Notes under the pieces: generated by a model
What the model was told of the DNA's origin: nothing
What the model saw: the letters and a program-made list of their open reading frames with translations, nothing else
The model's database searches: none
DNA from: Entomomonas moraniae
Lineage (GTDB): Bacteria > Pseudomonadota > Gammaproteobacteria > Pseudomonadales > Pseudomonadaceae
Assembly (NCBI RefSeq): GCF_003991975.1
Contig: NZ_CP029822.1
Span: 2,567,648-2,631,647, forward strand
Length of the DNA stretch: 64,000 bases
Reading direction: 5' to 3'
Program-made: the position numbers and the translations under genes
Shown: one piece after another, positions 47,602-56,960 of the stretch
Numbering within the stretch: the stretch's first letter is position 1
Layout: each line of letters opens with the position of its first letter

Positions 47602-47751
47602 GGATATTAGCAACCCAATCAAAAAAAACTAAGATGATATACCTATTATTTATAGCAATTAGCTATAACAACATAATAATAAATTCTTTTTAGTTATTTA
47701 TTTACTCGCATAGACTGATTATGCATTACTGATACCATAAGGATACTTTGT

Positions 47752-48330
47752 ATGTTTATTGTTGCCATTGGCGGAAGCCCCAATCAAAAATCACGCTCCA
47801 GCGAATTATTGAATTACAGTATCGACTACCTTGAACATCATGGTATTGAAAGCTATACGGTCACTGCTCACGATTTCGTGGCCGAAGACCTATTGTATGC
47901 CAACTTCAATAGCCCCAGTATAAAATTGCTGAACGAAAAAATTGCCAAAGCAGATGGAATTATCATCGCAACCCCTATTTATAAAGCCGCTTACAGCGGC
48001 GTATTAAAAACTATCTTAGATTTAATCGCAGAACGCGGTTTGTTAAATAAAATAATACTCCCCATTGCCACAGCAGGCACTCATAACCATTTTCTTGCCC
48101 TAGACTATGCGCTTCGACCAATCATTACCGCACTTAAGGCCAAAGAAATTCTACACGGTATTTTCGCCACTGATAATCAGATTCAATACGCCACATCAAC
48201 ACAACCGCTATTGTTTGATCCCTCACTAAAAGCTCGGTTAATTGAGTCATTGAATGAATTTATCGCAACCCTTCACCATCAAAAAACAAACACACTAGCC
48301 ATTCATCCTCTGTTAGCTGAAGCTATTTAA
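47752..48330 (+). CDS. ssuE: NADPH-dependent FMN reductase
   Basis: A 192-residue flavodoxin-fold reductase. [17 protein letters not shown] is the FMN-phosphate loop, and [26 protein letters not shown] (about residues 75-100) is the SsuE/MsuE signature. [21 protein letters not shown] follows. It supplies FMNH2 to SsuD. The start follows AAGGATAC, and it lies 5 bases before sfnR, so both are on one transcript. Confidence 0.93.
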   Translation: MFIVAIGGSPNQKSRSSELLNYSIDYLEHHGIESYTVTAHDFVAEDLLYANFNSPSIKLLNEKIAKADGIIIATPIYKAAYSGVLKTILDLIAERGLLNKIILPIATAGTHNHFLALDYALRPIITALKAKEILHGIFATDNQIQYATSTQPLLFDPSLKARLIESLNEFIATLHHQKTNTLAIHPLLAEAI

Positions 48331-48335
48331 ATACC

Positions 48336-49403
48336 ATGACTGAAAATACTCGCTTATTCAATCTTCCCTACTCCCCAGCTTTAGCCACGTCTATCCGAGC
48401 GACAGCACAAACTTTTGAAGACCCAGAATCAAAAGCATTGCTTCTTTATTTACACCAAATAGCACCCAGCGAAGCCAGCGTTTTAATCATCGGCGAAACA
48501 GGTACAGGAAAGGAGCTTGTCGCAAGGCATATTCACAGCTTAAGTACGCGAGCCAACAAGCCTTTCATCGCGGTTAACTGTGGTGCTTTTACTGAAACAC
48601 TGGTCGAAACTGAACTTTTCGGACAAACTAAAGGGGCATTTACTGGTGCGATTTCAGACAAAGCAGGTTGGTTTGAAGAAGCCAATGGCGGCACTTTATT
48701 TTTAGATGAAATAGGTGATCTACCACTGGCTGTACAAGTTAAATTATTACGTGTCTTGCAAGAAAGAGAGGTCATAAGAATTGGATCAAGAAAAAGTATT
48801 GCCATCGATGTTCGTATTATCGCCGCCACTAATGTAGAATTAGAAAAAGCCATTATGGCAGGCAATTTTCGAGAAGATCTGTATTATCGTCTCAATGTAG
48901 CTCCTATCAAACTTCCACCTTTACGTGAGCGACAAGGTGATATTCTGCCCTTAGCCCATTATTTTATTCAAGAATATGCCAAACGGCTCAATAAACCACC
49001 CGCACAACTCGATACAAATGCAGAAAAAAAACTTTTAACCTACAAATGGCCTGGTAATATTCGTGAGTTAGAAAATGTTATTCACCACACTCTTTTAATC
49101 TGTCAAACACATATCATTAACGCCCAAGATTTACATTTTTCATCTCGCGCGATAAAATTTTTTTCAGCACAAGAATCTTACGAAAATCTGAGCGCTGATG
49201 AGTTACTGATAAAAGCTTACAAACGATTCTTTGAGGAACAGCCAGACAATCTCTACAAGCATTTAGAAAAACTCTTATTTCGTGCCGCTTATCAATACAG
49301 TTTTCATAATCAAGTCCATACTGCTCAATTGCTTGGCATTAGCCGCAATATTCTACGTGCCAAATTAATTGAGCATAAAGAGCTGGTCGTTAATAAACGC
49401 TGA
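48336..49403 (+). CDS. sfnR: Sigma-54-dependent activator, SfnR-like
   Basis: A 355-residue enhancer-binding protein without a receiver or GAF domain: the AAA+ domain starts near residue 40. Walker [16 protein letters not shown], the sigma-54 contact loop GAFTGA at residues 100-105, Walker [15 protein letters not shown], and an arginine-finger region ([23 protein letters not shown]) are intact. The C-terminal Fis-type helix-turn-helix is [20 protein letters not shown]. SfnR in Pseudomonas drives dimethylsulfone and sulfonate sulfur genes under sulfate limitation. It likely activates the sigma-54 promoter upstream of ssuD. Confidence 0.88.
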   Translation: MTENTRLFNLPYSPALATSIRATAQTFEDPESKALLLYLHQIAPSEASVLIIGETGTGKELVARHIHSLSTRANKPFIAVNCGAFTETLVETELFGQTKGAFTGAISDKAGWFEEANGGTLFLDEIGDLPLAVQVKLLRVLQEREVIRIGSRKSIAIDVRIIAATNVELEKAIMAGNFREDLYYRLNVAPIKLPPLRERQGDILPLAHYFIQEYAKRLNKPPAQLDTNAEKKLLTYKWPGNIRELENVIHHTLLICQTHIINAQDLHFSSRAIKFFSAQESYENLSADELLIKAYKRFFEEQPDNLYKHLEKLLFRAAYQYSFHNQVHTAQLLGISRNILRAKLIEHKELVVNKR

Positions 49404-49476
49404 CAAACCAAAGATATGTTCAATAGTCTCTGCCGTCATCGTTCAGCTGTTATACCCCGCGTTAGTGGAGAGCAGA

Positions 49477-49872
49477 TCAGACTTTCAAGACACCTAATCG
49501 ATTAAAGAAATTATGTATTCTATGTGTTTTATCTATAGCCGATCCTTTATGAAATAATGGGTCACCTAATTTTATTAGTACTGTTTCGGCTAGATTTTTT
49601 ACTGTTGGTAACGGTGGTGTATTGATAACGAGCACGGGTAAGATTAATCGGTCTTCTAACACGATAGGGGGAAATGATTTTGCTATTTGCTCTTTTAAGG
49701 TAGATTTTCCTGTACCTGAGTCTCCCACACAGATAAGATGCTGAGGAATACCGACTGAACAATTCATTTCATAGGCATTTACGATAAGCTCATAGGCCTG
49801 TTGAAGCTGCGGATGAATAATGACGGATTGTTTAATCTTGGCAATGGTTTTATGTATGAGCGATTTATCCAT
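49477..49872 (-). pseudogene. tniB: Truncated TniB (TnsC-type) transposition ATPase
   Basis: The first 120 or so residues of a TniB AAA+ protein: HPQLQQAYELIVNAYEM, then Walker A CVGDSGTGKSTL and LPVLVINTPPLPTVKNLAE. The frame stops after RIHNFFNRLGV, just before the usual Walker B (IIIDE), so about 60 percent of the protein is missing. The truncation point, near 49486, is 75 bases from the sfnR stop and marks an old deletion junction. It overlaps the end of tniA by 8 bases, as in intact tniAB operons. Confidence 0.8.
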
Positions 49873-51285
49873 TATTTTGCTCTTGTTTTACGTAAGAAGT
49901 GATTACGTCAAAATCAAGTATATCCGATAGATCAAGCTCCATATTCAATGCTTTTTTATAATCTAATGGTTGGATTGTCTGACAGGATTTTTCAAGCTGT
50001 TGTTTCTTTAAACGTGCAACTTTGGTTTGTTCTCTAATCGATTTATTATTGGTCTTTTTAATTTGTTCTAACAAGTTAACCTTAGCAGCAAGTAGGTTAT
50101 CTTCATTAAGAATTTTTTTACCTTGCTCTTTATAATTATCCAAGATGGCTTTATGTTGTCTGCGGGTTAAGTCTCTTATATATTCTTGATTGATACAGGG
50201 GATAGCAATGTATTCATTATTATAAGTATCATGTACCTATATAAAGGCTAAGTTATCAAAATCAACGCGTAGTAGCCTATGTTCTTTCGCGTTATAGTAC
50301 AAATTAACGAACTGAATCCCCTGATGAGTAATCTTTCTTCTAAATTGGTGGCTAAGAATCAAACCTAAAGACTGCGCGCTTTCAGGAAGCAAAGGTTCAA
50401 TGTGCTTTATACCCTCTTGCCACTCATTAAAAGGACTGCTTTGTAGAAGTTTATGAAGCGATTGGCAATAAACATCTATCAACCATTGATAAATAATTAC
50501 CTTTAGCTCTTTTAAGGTTATACAGTCTTCATTGGCTGATTGGTAATCACCACGTTGTCTAATATTTGAAAAAGTCGTGCCTTTTAACTTATGGCAAACC
50601 TGTCTATTTAAGGTACCCAAAAACCTTTCTACACAGCCTTTGTAATGAGCTTGTTGCTTAGGACAATACACTAGCTCTATATTTAATTCTGCACATACTC
50701 GATGCAATTGCCCTGAGTGAAACTCTAATCCATTATCACAGATTAACGTGTTAGGAATACCATAAGCAGGCCATAGATTTTAATTGTTGGATAAGCTTCA
50801 TTTATCCAATCTTTAAACCATATAGCCTGTTTTAATGCTTTCATCACAGATAATACGGAAGGGGGTTCAAAACCTATTTCCATATCTAACGGCATTCGTG
50901 ATTTAACATCCAATAAACACGTTAAGTAGGGTCTGCCCTCAACAATGCCTGTTTCCTCATTAACCACCATAATATCTAATGGTGTATGATCAACCTCTAC
51001 CCTTTCTAGAATATGTTTTGCGGTAATGCCCTTACCGACACTTCTAAAATAGTAATCCGCATTTTTACGACCATAGCGAGCAGCTCTTACTTCCAAGCAT
51101 CCTATAAACAGTTGCTTGACTAGGTACATTAATCGGCTGAATGGCATTGTGATTGTATTCTTTAATTCTATGTACTAGCGAGATATAGTATCACTTTTTG
51201 AATTTTTTTCTCGACAAAGGTAAACATCATTAACCACTTCATCAAATATGCTAGGCAAGGACAGCCTAATATTATGCACTAATTT
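49865..51285 (-). pseudogene. tniA: Decayed TniA/TnsB-type DDE transposase
   Basis: Pieces of one gene can be followed on the minus strand. An N-terminal part (LPSIFDEVVNDVYLCRE, RIKEYNHNAIQPINVPSQATVYRM) runs to a frameshift near 51115. The rve core follows (AARYGRKNADYYFRSVGKG, ILERVEVDHTPLDIMVV with the first Asp) to a second frameshift near 50745, then LICDNGLEFHSGQLHRVC (second Asp) and HYKGCVERFLGTLNRQ (Glu). A TAG at 50237-50239 interrupts the same frame before the Mu-type C-terminal tail (NNEYIAIPCINQEYIRDLTR and on). The DDE residues survive but the gene cannot be translated whole. Typical length is 550-600 codons. Confidence 0.82.
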
Positions 51286-51291
51286 AACTAT

Positions 51292-51537
51292 TGTAGGATC
51301 CCATAATTAATAAAATAAAGAATTACGGTTTTATAATAGGTTTCATTGTCAGTTCTCAATCAGTCTGCAACCAAGAAATACAAAATACCTGTAGTTCTAG
51401 AGTTTAACTATCATTTATGCGAAACAACCAACTCTTTCAAATTGAAACTACTGTCTTTTTGTAAGTCCATAATGATACTAATTTTAGGCTAATCCTCTCT
51501 AATAAATACTAATGTCTGTTCTCATATAAAATAATAT
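51292..51537 (+). repeat. Cluster of Tn7-like terminus motifs upstream of tniA
   Basis: TGTAGGATCCCATAATTAAT, then AAAATAA, at 51292-51318 matches the left terminus at 40921-40947 in 24 of 27 bases, same orientation. Two further TGT-led copies follow at 51347 (TGTCAGT, TCTCAATCAGTCTGCAAC) and 51513 (TGTCTGT, TCTCATATAAAATAATAT). The interval 51286-51622 has no gene and nothing else that I recognise. Confidence 0.5.
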
Positions 51538-51622
51538 TAAACCGAATGATTATCGTCCAAAGCGAATCACTATCCCTCGTTTTAGTAGGTTGTTATTATT
51601 TAAAGAACTAAATATCAACAAC

Positions 51623-52933
51623 CTATAACACTTTAAAATATAAAGAATTTATTTTTAATAGCCAAACTGTGTTATTTTCTTTGTCAAAATAGCTTGCTCT
51701 TGCTGATGCACGCCCATCATTTATTGCTTGCCAACTATTTCCTTTATCTTTACTAATAAATGCAAAATCATTATCTTGTAGTCCTCCACTAGTCCATGTA
51801 AAGCCTGAAGTATAGAGTAAGTCGTTCTTGCCAAGATAAAGCTTACCTAAAAATAATTTTTTCCCAAAAACGTGCCTAACAACTTCTTTTTCATCCTGTA
51901 AATGGATAAAGCCTACTTCTTTATCTTTAGGATGAACATTAGGATCTGAAAAATTATAGTGTTCAGTTAATAAATAAAGCTCATTATTAGAGGAGACTTC
52001 AATGTCACTTACTTTAACATTATCAACAAAGGCTAATGGTTCTATTTGATTCATGTCAGAGAGATTATCAGACCATTTTAACTGATAAATAACCGAACCT
52101 TGCTTTTTTTCATTACTATCTTTTGGTTGCCACCTCTTTATAAAGCCAACGATTAATAAATTACCTTCGCCGTCTATCGTATAAGCGTCAAAGGTGGTTA
52201 TTTCATTTTGATAACGTTCTAAGGCTGTATCGCCTATGCCAACATTTGATAGTTGTTTGGGGATAATAATTTTTTGCCAGCTCTCACCACCATCTTCAGT
52301 TCTCCATAAACTTGGTCCTCCAGCAACGATATATCCTCTCTTTCCATCTTGGGCAAATAAAATTTGTGTAATTCTATTATGCTCTGGCCAAGCTAATTTT
52401 TTAAAAATTTCGCCACCATCCACAGACTTATAGATAGAAAAATAAGTAAAATTAATGTACTCATCTTCTGATACATACTCATTAATTTTATGATTATCAA
52501 GCCAATCTGATGTTACATAAATAGTCTTAGTATCATCACTTATCCACCAGCTTCCATCCTGACCTTTGGTCTCAAAGCAAATGTTAACGTCGTTTTCTAG
52601 TGTGCCTTTTAAAACACGCACGCTCATACGATTAAGCACTTCATATGAGTCATTCATCCAATCTTCTTTGAACTCTGTTGTAGGAATGGGGTCATTATCG
52701 TTAACTGAGCTGACAGCCGTCTTAAACTCTAAGACGGGTTGTGTAACTTGCATTAAAAAAACATTATTGCCGTTTAAACGTAAATCTGCACCATCGTAGG
52801 GTTTAATATTTTTCATTAATTCTGTTTTGAAAGTCCATACATCTGAATTTCCCATACAATAACCTATTAACCCTAATATAATGAAAGCCAATAAAAAATA
52901 AGTTGTTTTTTTTAAAATTTTGATTTTACCCAT
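51623..52933 (-). CDS. Tli3-family T6SS immunity protein candidate
   Basis: A 436-residue protein with an N-terminal hydrophobic signal or anchor (TTYFLLAFIILGLIGYC, the Cys could be lipidated) and repeated Asp-box (BNR-like) phrases: SIYKSVDGGEIFKKLAW, LWRTEDGGESWQKIII and FISKDKGNSWQAIND. The repeated Asp-box layout fits the Tli3 immunity family, which acts in the periplasm. Its start lies 22 bases inside the end of the preceding gene, so the two are coupled and form an effector-immunity pair. An alternative start two codons earlier exists at 52939. Confidence 0.7.
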   Translation of the reverse strand: MGKIKILKKTTYFLLAFIILGLIGYCMGNSDVWTFKTELMKNIKPYDGADLRLNGNNVFLMQVTQPVLEFKTAVSSVNDNDPIPTTEFKEDWMNDSYEVLNRMSVRVLKGTLENDVNICFETKGQDGSWWISDDTKTIYVTSDWLDNHKINEYVSEDEYINFTYFSIYKSVDGGEIFKKLAWPEHNRITQILFAQDGKRGYIVAGGPSLWRTEDGGESWQKIIIPKQLSNVGIGDTALERYQNEITTFDAYTIDGEGNLLIVGFIKRWQPKDSNEKKQGSVIYQLKWSDNLSDMNQIEPLAFVDNVKVSDIEVSSNNELYLLTEHYNFSDPNVHPKDKEVGFIHLQDEKEVVRHVFGKKLFLGKLYLGKNDLLYTSGFTWTSGGLQDNDFAFISKDKGNSWQAINDGRASARASYFDKENNTVWLLKINSLYFKVL

Positions 52934-53877
52934 GACCATAGGCCACCAGCACCCTTAACCACATAACCTGCTCCTTTCTTAATAGCATTAACATTTGTTT
53001 CAAAAACGTAAGAGCCTGCTTGCCATCCTGCATCTACTACTTCACCTGATGTATCTAAGGGGTGAGATACTTTATGAGGTACAACCTCCCATGCAACATC
53101 AACGGCTTGCTTCCATGTTTCGATATCTACCCATTCTTCAACGTTAGGTTGGCCAAACACTCTCGATAAATCAGCAATAGGAACATCTGCTATCCCAGCA
53201 TCTAAATAAGCTGGGACATGTGAATTAAAAGCAAAGGTTTTAAATTTATCAGGTGTTATTTCCAATTGTTTCACTGGCACTGTCAAGGTAGATAGCTTTT
53301 TATTTGGATAACGCACAGAAGGTATTTTGATATCTGTTTTACTATTATTCGATAATAAACCTAATTCCATATATTTATGGAGCAACTTTCTTCCATTATT
53401 TAACCAAGTTTTTCCTTGAGTACTTCGCATTCTAGGAAGTAAATAGTGAGTAAAATTTGAGCAGTAATAATAACCATAAGCAATATAATAAGATGGTGGT
53501 TTATGTCCACAGCCTACATGGCGAGCACAAAAATTATGCCATCTCGACCAATTAGGGTCTGTACTTTCAGGAGGTATTAAGTCTTCGGTATTAGTACACA
53601 GCTTATAAAAAATATGTACTTTTTCGGGAATATCAAACGGTTCAATAGTGACAGCATAATCTAGAATCTTTTTAAAATTAACCCCTGTTTTATTCACTAT
53701 CTCACCATCATAAGGGCGATAATAATAGACACAATTTCCTATTACATTATTTGGTGCAGCAGGCACAGTCAAAAGACACCTTTTTTGTGCGCCTCTAGCA
53801 ACTGCTAATGATTGGTTAGCAGGTCCACTTTGACGCAATGGCTGCCCTATAATAAGCTCTTGTGCACCATCTCCCAT
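52912..53877 (-). CDS. Candidate T6SS effector, unrecognised family
   Basis: A 321-residue protein without signal peptide, 16 bases after vgrG and overlapping the Tli3-type gene. Its middle carries a Cys/His/Tyr-rich motif (WHNFCARHVGCGHKPPSYY then IAYGYYYCSNFTHYLLPRM), two helices with LHKYMELGLL, and a C-terminal amphipathic region (NVNAIKKGAGYVVKGAGGLWSW) that resembles a membrane-inserting or glycine-rich tail. N-terminal GDGAQELIIGQPLRQSGPAN could be a delivery segment. Position between VgrG and an immunity gene is the main argument for an effector. Enzymatic activity cannot be stated. Confidence 0.6.
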   Translation of the reverse strand: MGDGAQELIIGQPLRQSGPANQSLAVARGAQKRCLLTVPAAPNNVIGNCVYYYRPYDGEIVNKTGVNFKKILDYAVTIEPFDIPEKVHIFYKLCTNTEDLIPPESTDPNWSRWHNFCARHVGCGHKPPSYYIAYGYYYCSNFTHYLLPRMRSTQGKTWLNNGRKLLHKYMELGLLSNNSKTDIKIPSVRYPNKKLSTLTVPVKQLEITPDKFKTFAFNSHVPAYLDAGIADVPIADLSRVFGQPNVEEWVDIETWKQAVDVAWEVVPHKVSHPLDTSGEVVDAGWQAGSYVFETNVNAIKKGAGYVVKGAGGLWSWVKSKF

Positions 53878-53893
53878 ATAACTACTCCTTTAA

Positions 53894-56500
53894 CTATGCC
53901 TTCAACCGTCTGTAATCTAATAAAGTGATTTTTTCAACTATTAGTTTCTCTGTACTCCAAGCTCTTTTGGTTAATGCATTTTCATCTGTTATGCCCTCTA
54001 ATATTTGTCCATTACTTAAATGCATTTGATATTTTGTATTTTTAATAAGATCCCCCGTCACCTCATCAACTAGCTTAATTTGCAAATCATAAGTATCTCC
54101 TTTAGGCAAACCTTCAAATCCTAAATCTAACGAAGTAGGTCCTTGATAAGGATAAGATGATGCTTTATGGTCTATAATTCCAGGAGCATGGATTTGTATA
54201 TCACCGTTGGCTAGTTTGATATAAGCCCCTGCACAGGTGAGTAAGAGCTCTTTATCTGCTGCTACTGTTATTTTATCATTAGCAGAAACTATCTTAACTG
54301 TTTTATCAGCTATTATCTCAACATTATTATCGTTTGCTTGTACTCTTATTCTTTCCTTATGGGCTACTAGCTTCATTTCATCATTAGTCGCTAATAATGA
54401 AACAGCTTCCCCTGCAACTACTCGATAACTTTGCGCAACGCTAATGTCGGCATTATTATTTGCTGTGAAGGTTAAATTTTGATCTGCACTTAACTGTAAA
54501 CTTCTGGGGGTTACTAGTGCTATACCAGAAGGTGCACTAGCTAAAATACCTGCTTGTTTTAATTCAGTAAAAACACTGTCTAGTTGTTGTTTTTGATCTT
54601 CAGTATCTGCGGTTAAAGCACCTGCTCTATTAGCTGACTTAGCTAAATTTTTAGCTAGTATTAAAGAACTTTCTAATTGCTTAATAGCTTCTTCTAGATC
54701 CAGTTGGGTGCTACTCGCTGTAATTCTTTCATCGGCTGTCAGGTATATGCCTTTTCCTGCACGTATAGCGCCCCAATCGTCAGTTCTAAGCTCAAAACCA
54801 TTTCCACGATGTTCACCACCACCATCTGATTTCCTAGGATGGGTAAGGAATCCTAAATTTAGCTGGCTTGTACCAGGAGTACTATGGATTTGGGTCTTTA
54901 CTTCGCCAGTCGTGTCATCCAACAGTACTTCATTATAACCGCCTCCTTTGTATTCCTTGGTTTTTAAGGTGCTTTGCGTTTTAATGCCAGGTAGGTCATA
55001 GGGAACTTGGTTAACCCCATTATGTACCGCTCCGCGAATAATGGGGTTATCAATGTCACCTTCCAGAAAGTCGACCATAACCTCCATGCCGATACGGGGG
55101 ATTTCAATACCGCCGTATTTGTTGTGAGCCCAAATATTAGCTACACGTACCCAATGGCTTGAGTGTTCATCGTAGTTGCCTAAACGATCCCAATGAAATT
55201 GCAGTTTGACACGTCCGTATTCATCACAGTAAATTTCCTCACCAGCAGGCCCCGTGATCAGTGCTGTTTGGGTACCAATAACTTTGTGTTTGAAATGTAC
55301 TCGTTGAGGTCTATAAGCAATATTTTTAGGTGTCGCTATTAAGCAATTGCGATAGCCTTGTTGTAAACTTTTTGACGGGAACTGTAGTTCTTTAGCAATA
55401 GGTTGTTTAAAGTATTTAGGGAGAAGTGTTAGTTCAAAGTCACTATCTGCGGATGATTGACTACCTAATGCTTCAAGCACTTGGGGCTGTCTGCCTTGGT
55501 GTTTAATTTGTTTAATGAGCCAAAGTTCATCAGCTGCCATCGTATTTAATGCTGGGAAGTCTTTTACAGTAAAACATAGGCCAACATGCAGTGTTGGAAT
55601 ATCACCATAAGCTTCTGCGAGTATTTGGTTGGTTCTTAATCGTTCAATGGAGAGTTGCGCTTGCTGCTTTGCAGTCGCTTCATTGTTAAGTCTACCAGGA
55701 AAATGGTAGTGTTCAAGATTTGGCTCTGAGGCTTGATTGGCCTTACTACTTTGTATTCCATCAAAAGATGATTCGGGTATTTTTTTGTTTTTAAAGTTGT
55801 AATTTCTTTCAGAACTCGTTAGTGGATTGCTAACAAGTCCTACATCAAACCGTTTTAAAACAGGTTCATCCGCCACAAAGCCCGTATTTGAACGATAAGT
55901 TAAAGGGTTAGGTAGGTCTTTAAAGAATGGCTGAGCATCATTCAAAATCATTTTATGATGAGTTTGGGTAAATTCATAATGAATAGCTATACCACACTCT
56001 TCGCAGAGTCGATAAAGATAGTGAGCATCTGATTCATTGTATTGGCAACAAAGTTCTCGAGGTGTATAAACACTTGGATCTTTAAATTTAAAGTTAAAAT
56101 CATTGGTTTCTAAGATACCATGCTCTTCTAAAATAGTTTTTATGATCTCTGGTACTGTTTTACCGACAAAAGCACGATGATTACGGCGTTTATGCAGATG
56201 GGTAAACCGAGGAACAAGGGCTATTTTATATTCAGCATAATCGACTCCCACATTGCTACGCTTAACCTCATGAATAATACCGTGTACACCTTGGGTTTTA
56301 TCATGGATAAAGGACAAATAAGCAGGTTTGCTGAGGAGTTGGGTGATGTCAAATCGAAGGTGCTCACTGACTAGTGTAATCTCAAATACATATTCAGCAT
56401 TGAGTCCTTCAATACCATCAAAAGCTAGAACTTGTAGGGGGGAGTTTTCTAAACCCTCTACTGCTAAGTAAAAATGCGTTTCATTGGCTGAACTAAACAT
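53894..56500 (-). CDS. vgrG: Type VI secretion VgrG spike protein
   Basis: An 868-residue spike. Residues 1-500 hold the gp27/gp5-like base (FEITLVSEHLRFDITQLLSKPAYL, RNHRAFVGKTVPEIIKTILEEHGI) and OB fold (TALITGPAGEEIYCDEYGRVKLQFHWD, SSHWVRVANIWAHNKYG, EVMVDFLEGDIDNPIIRGAVHN). A DUF2345 beta-helix follows (about 600-790, SLLATNDEMKLVAHKERIRVQANDNNVEIIADKTVKI) and a C-terminal extension of about 70 residues (DLQIKLVDEVTGDLIKNTKYQMHLSNGQILEG) that likely docks the effector. It diverges from the PAAR gene, and the effector follows on the same strand. Confidence 0.95.
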   Translation of the reverse strand: MFSSANETHFYLAVEGLENSPLQVLAFDGIEGLNAEYVFEITLVSEHLRFDITQLLSKPAYLSFIHDKTQGVHGIIHEVKRSNVGVDYAEYKIALVPRFTHLHKRRNHRAFVGKTVPEIIKTILEEHGILETNDFNFKFKDPSVYTPRELCCQYNESDAHYLYRLCEECGIAIHYEFTQTHHKMILNDAQPFFKDLPNPLTYRSNTGFVADEPVLKRFDVGLVSNPLTSSERNYNFKNKKIPESSFDGIQSSKANQASEPNLEHYHFPGRLNNEATAKQQAQLSIERLRTNQILAEAYGDIPTLHVGLCFTVKDFPALNTMAADELWLIKQIKHQGRQPQVLEALGSQSSADSDFELTLLPKYFKQPIAKELQFPSKSLQQGYRNCLIATPKNIAYRPQRVHFKHKVIGTQTALITGPAGEEIYCDEYGRVKLQFHWDRLGNYDEHSSHWVRVANIWAHNKYGGIEIPRIGMEVMVDFLEGDIDNPIIRGAVHNGVNQVPYDLPGIKTQSTLKTKEYKGGGYNEVLLDDTTGEVKTQIHSTPGTSQLNLGFLTHPRKSDGGGEHRGNGFELRTDDWGAIRAGKGIYLTADERITASSTQLDLEEAIKQLESSLILAKNLAKSANRAGALTADTEDQKQQLDSVFTELKQAGILASAPSGIALVTPRSLQLSADQNLTFTANNNADISVAQSYRVVAGEAVSLLATNDEMKLVAHKERIRVQANDNNVEIIADKTVKIVSANDKITVAADKELLLTCAGAYIKLANGDIQIHAPGIIDHKASSYPYQGPTSLDLGFEGLPKGDTYDLQIKLVDEVTGDLIKNTKYQMHLSNGQILEGITDENALTKRAWSTEKLIVEKITLLDYRRLKA

Positions 56501-56688
56501 AGCTGTTTTTCCATGATTATAAAATCTATTACATTATGATATGTTTACATCGTACAGCCTCTATCAACATAAACAACAGTTTTAATATAACATCTATTAA
56601 CTCTATTTCAAGTAAAAATATTGTGGTATATAAAATTATGGTGTATTTATATATAAGCATCAAATATTTTAATAAAGGAGTATTCCAT

Positions 56689-56955
56689 ATGGCTTTAAAA
56701 CCTGTCATACGTAAAGGAGACACAACAACTCATGGCGGTACTGTGATAGAGGGAATAGAAGATTACTTGGTTTATGATAAACCAGTCGCCTGTAAATCTC
56801 ATATGGTGTTATGTCCGTTATGTAAAGGAACATTCCCTATCGTTGAAGGTGTCGAGTCTGTACCAATCCAAGGTAAACCTGTGGCCGTTGCAGATATGAA
56901 AACAGCTTGTGGAGCTAAGCTAATTGCGTCACAAACCGAATACCAAATTGAGTAA
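56689..56955 (+). CDS. PAAR-domain T6SS tip protein
   Basis: An 88-residue protein consisting of one PAAR-like domain: RKGDTTTHGGTVIEGIEDY, CKSHMVLCPLCKGTFPIVEG and KPVAVADMKTACGAKLIAS. The conserved His and Cys residues could bind zinc at the cone tip that sharpens VgrG. The ATG at 56689 follows AAAGGAG at ideal spacing; the frame stays open 51 codons further up, but that part overlaps the vgrG promoter and is rejected. It diverges from vgrG. Confidence 0.88.
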   Translation: MALKPVIRKGDTTTHGGTVIEGIEDYLVYDKPVACKSHMVLCPLCKGTFPIVEGVESVPIQGKPVAVADMKTACGAKLIASQTEYQIE

Positions 56956-56960
56956 ATCAC

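Noticed and set aside
51292-51318. Left and right att sites of an integrated phage or ICE with 40921-40947
   Set aside because: The repeats are in direct orientation but no integrase, tRNA gene or phage/conjugation gene lies between them, and both copies fit the transposon-end motif.
54237-54938. Plus-strand frames opposite vgrG
   Set aside because: Antisense shadows of the beta-helix region without start signals or homology.
56536-56688. Longer N-terminus for the PAAR protein
   Set aside because: The extra 51 residues are low-complexity, overlap the divergent promoter, and an ideal ribosome binding site precedes the internal ATG.
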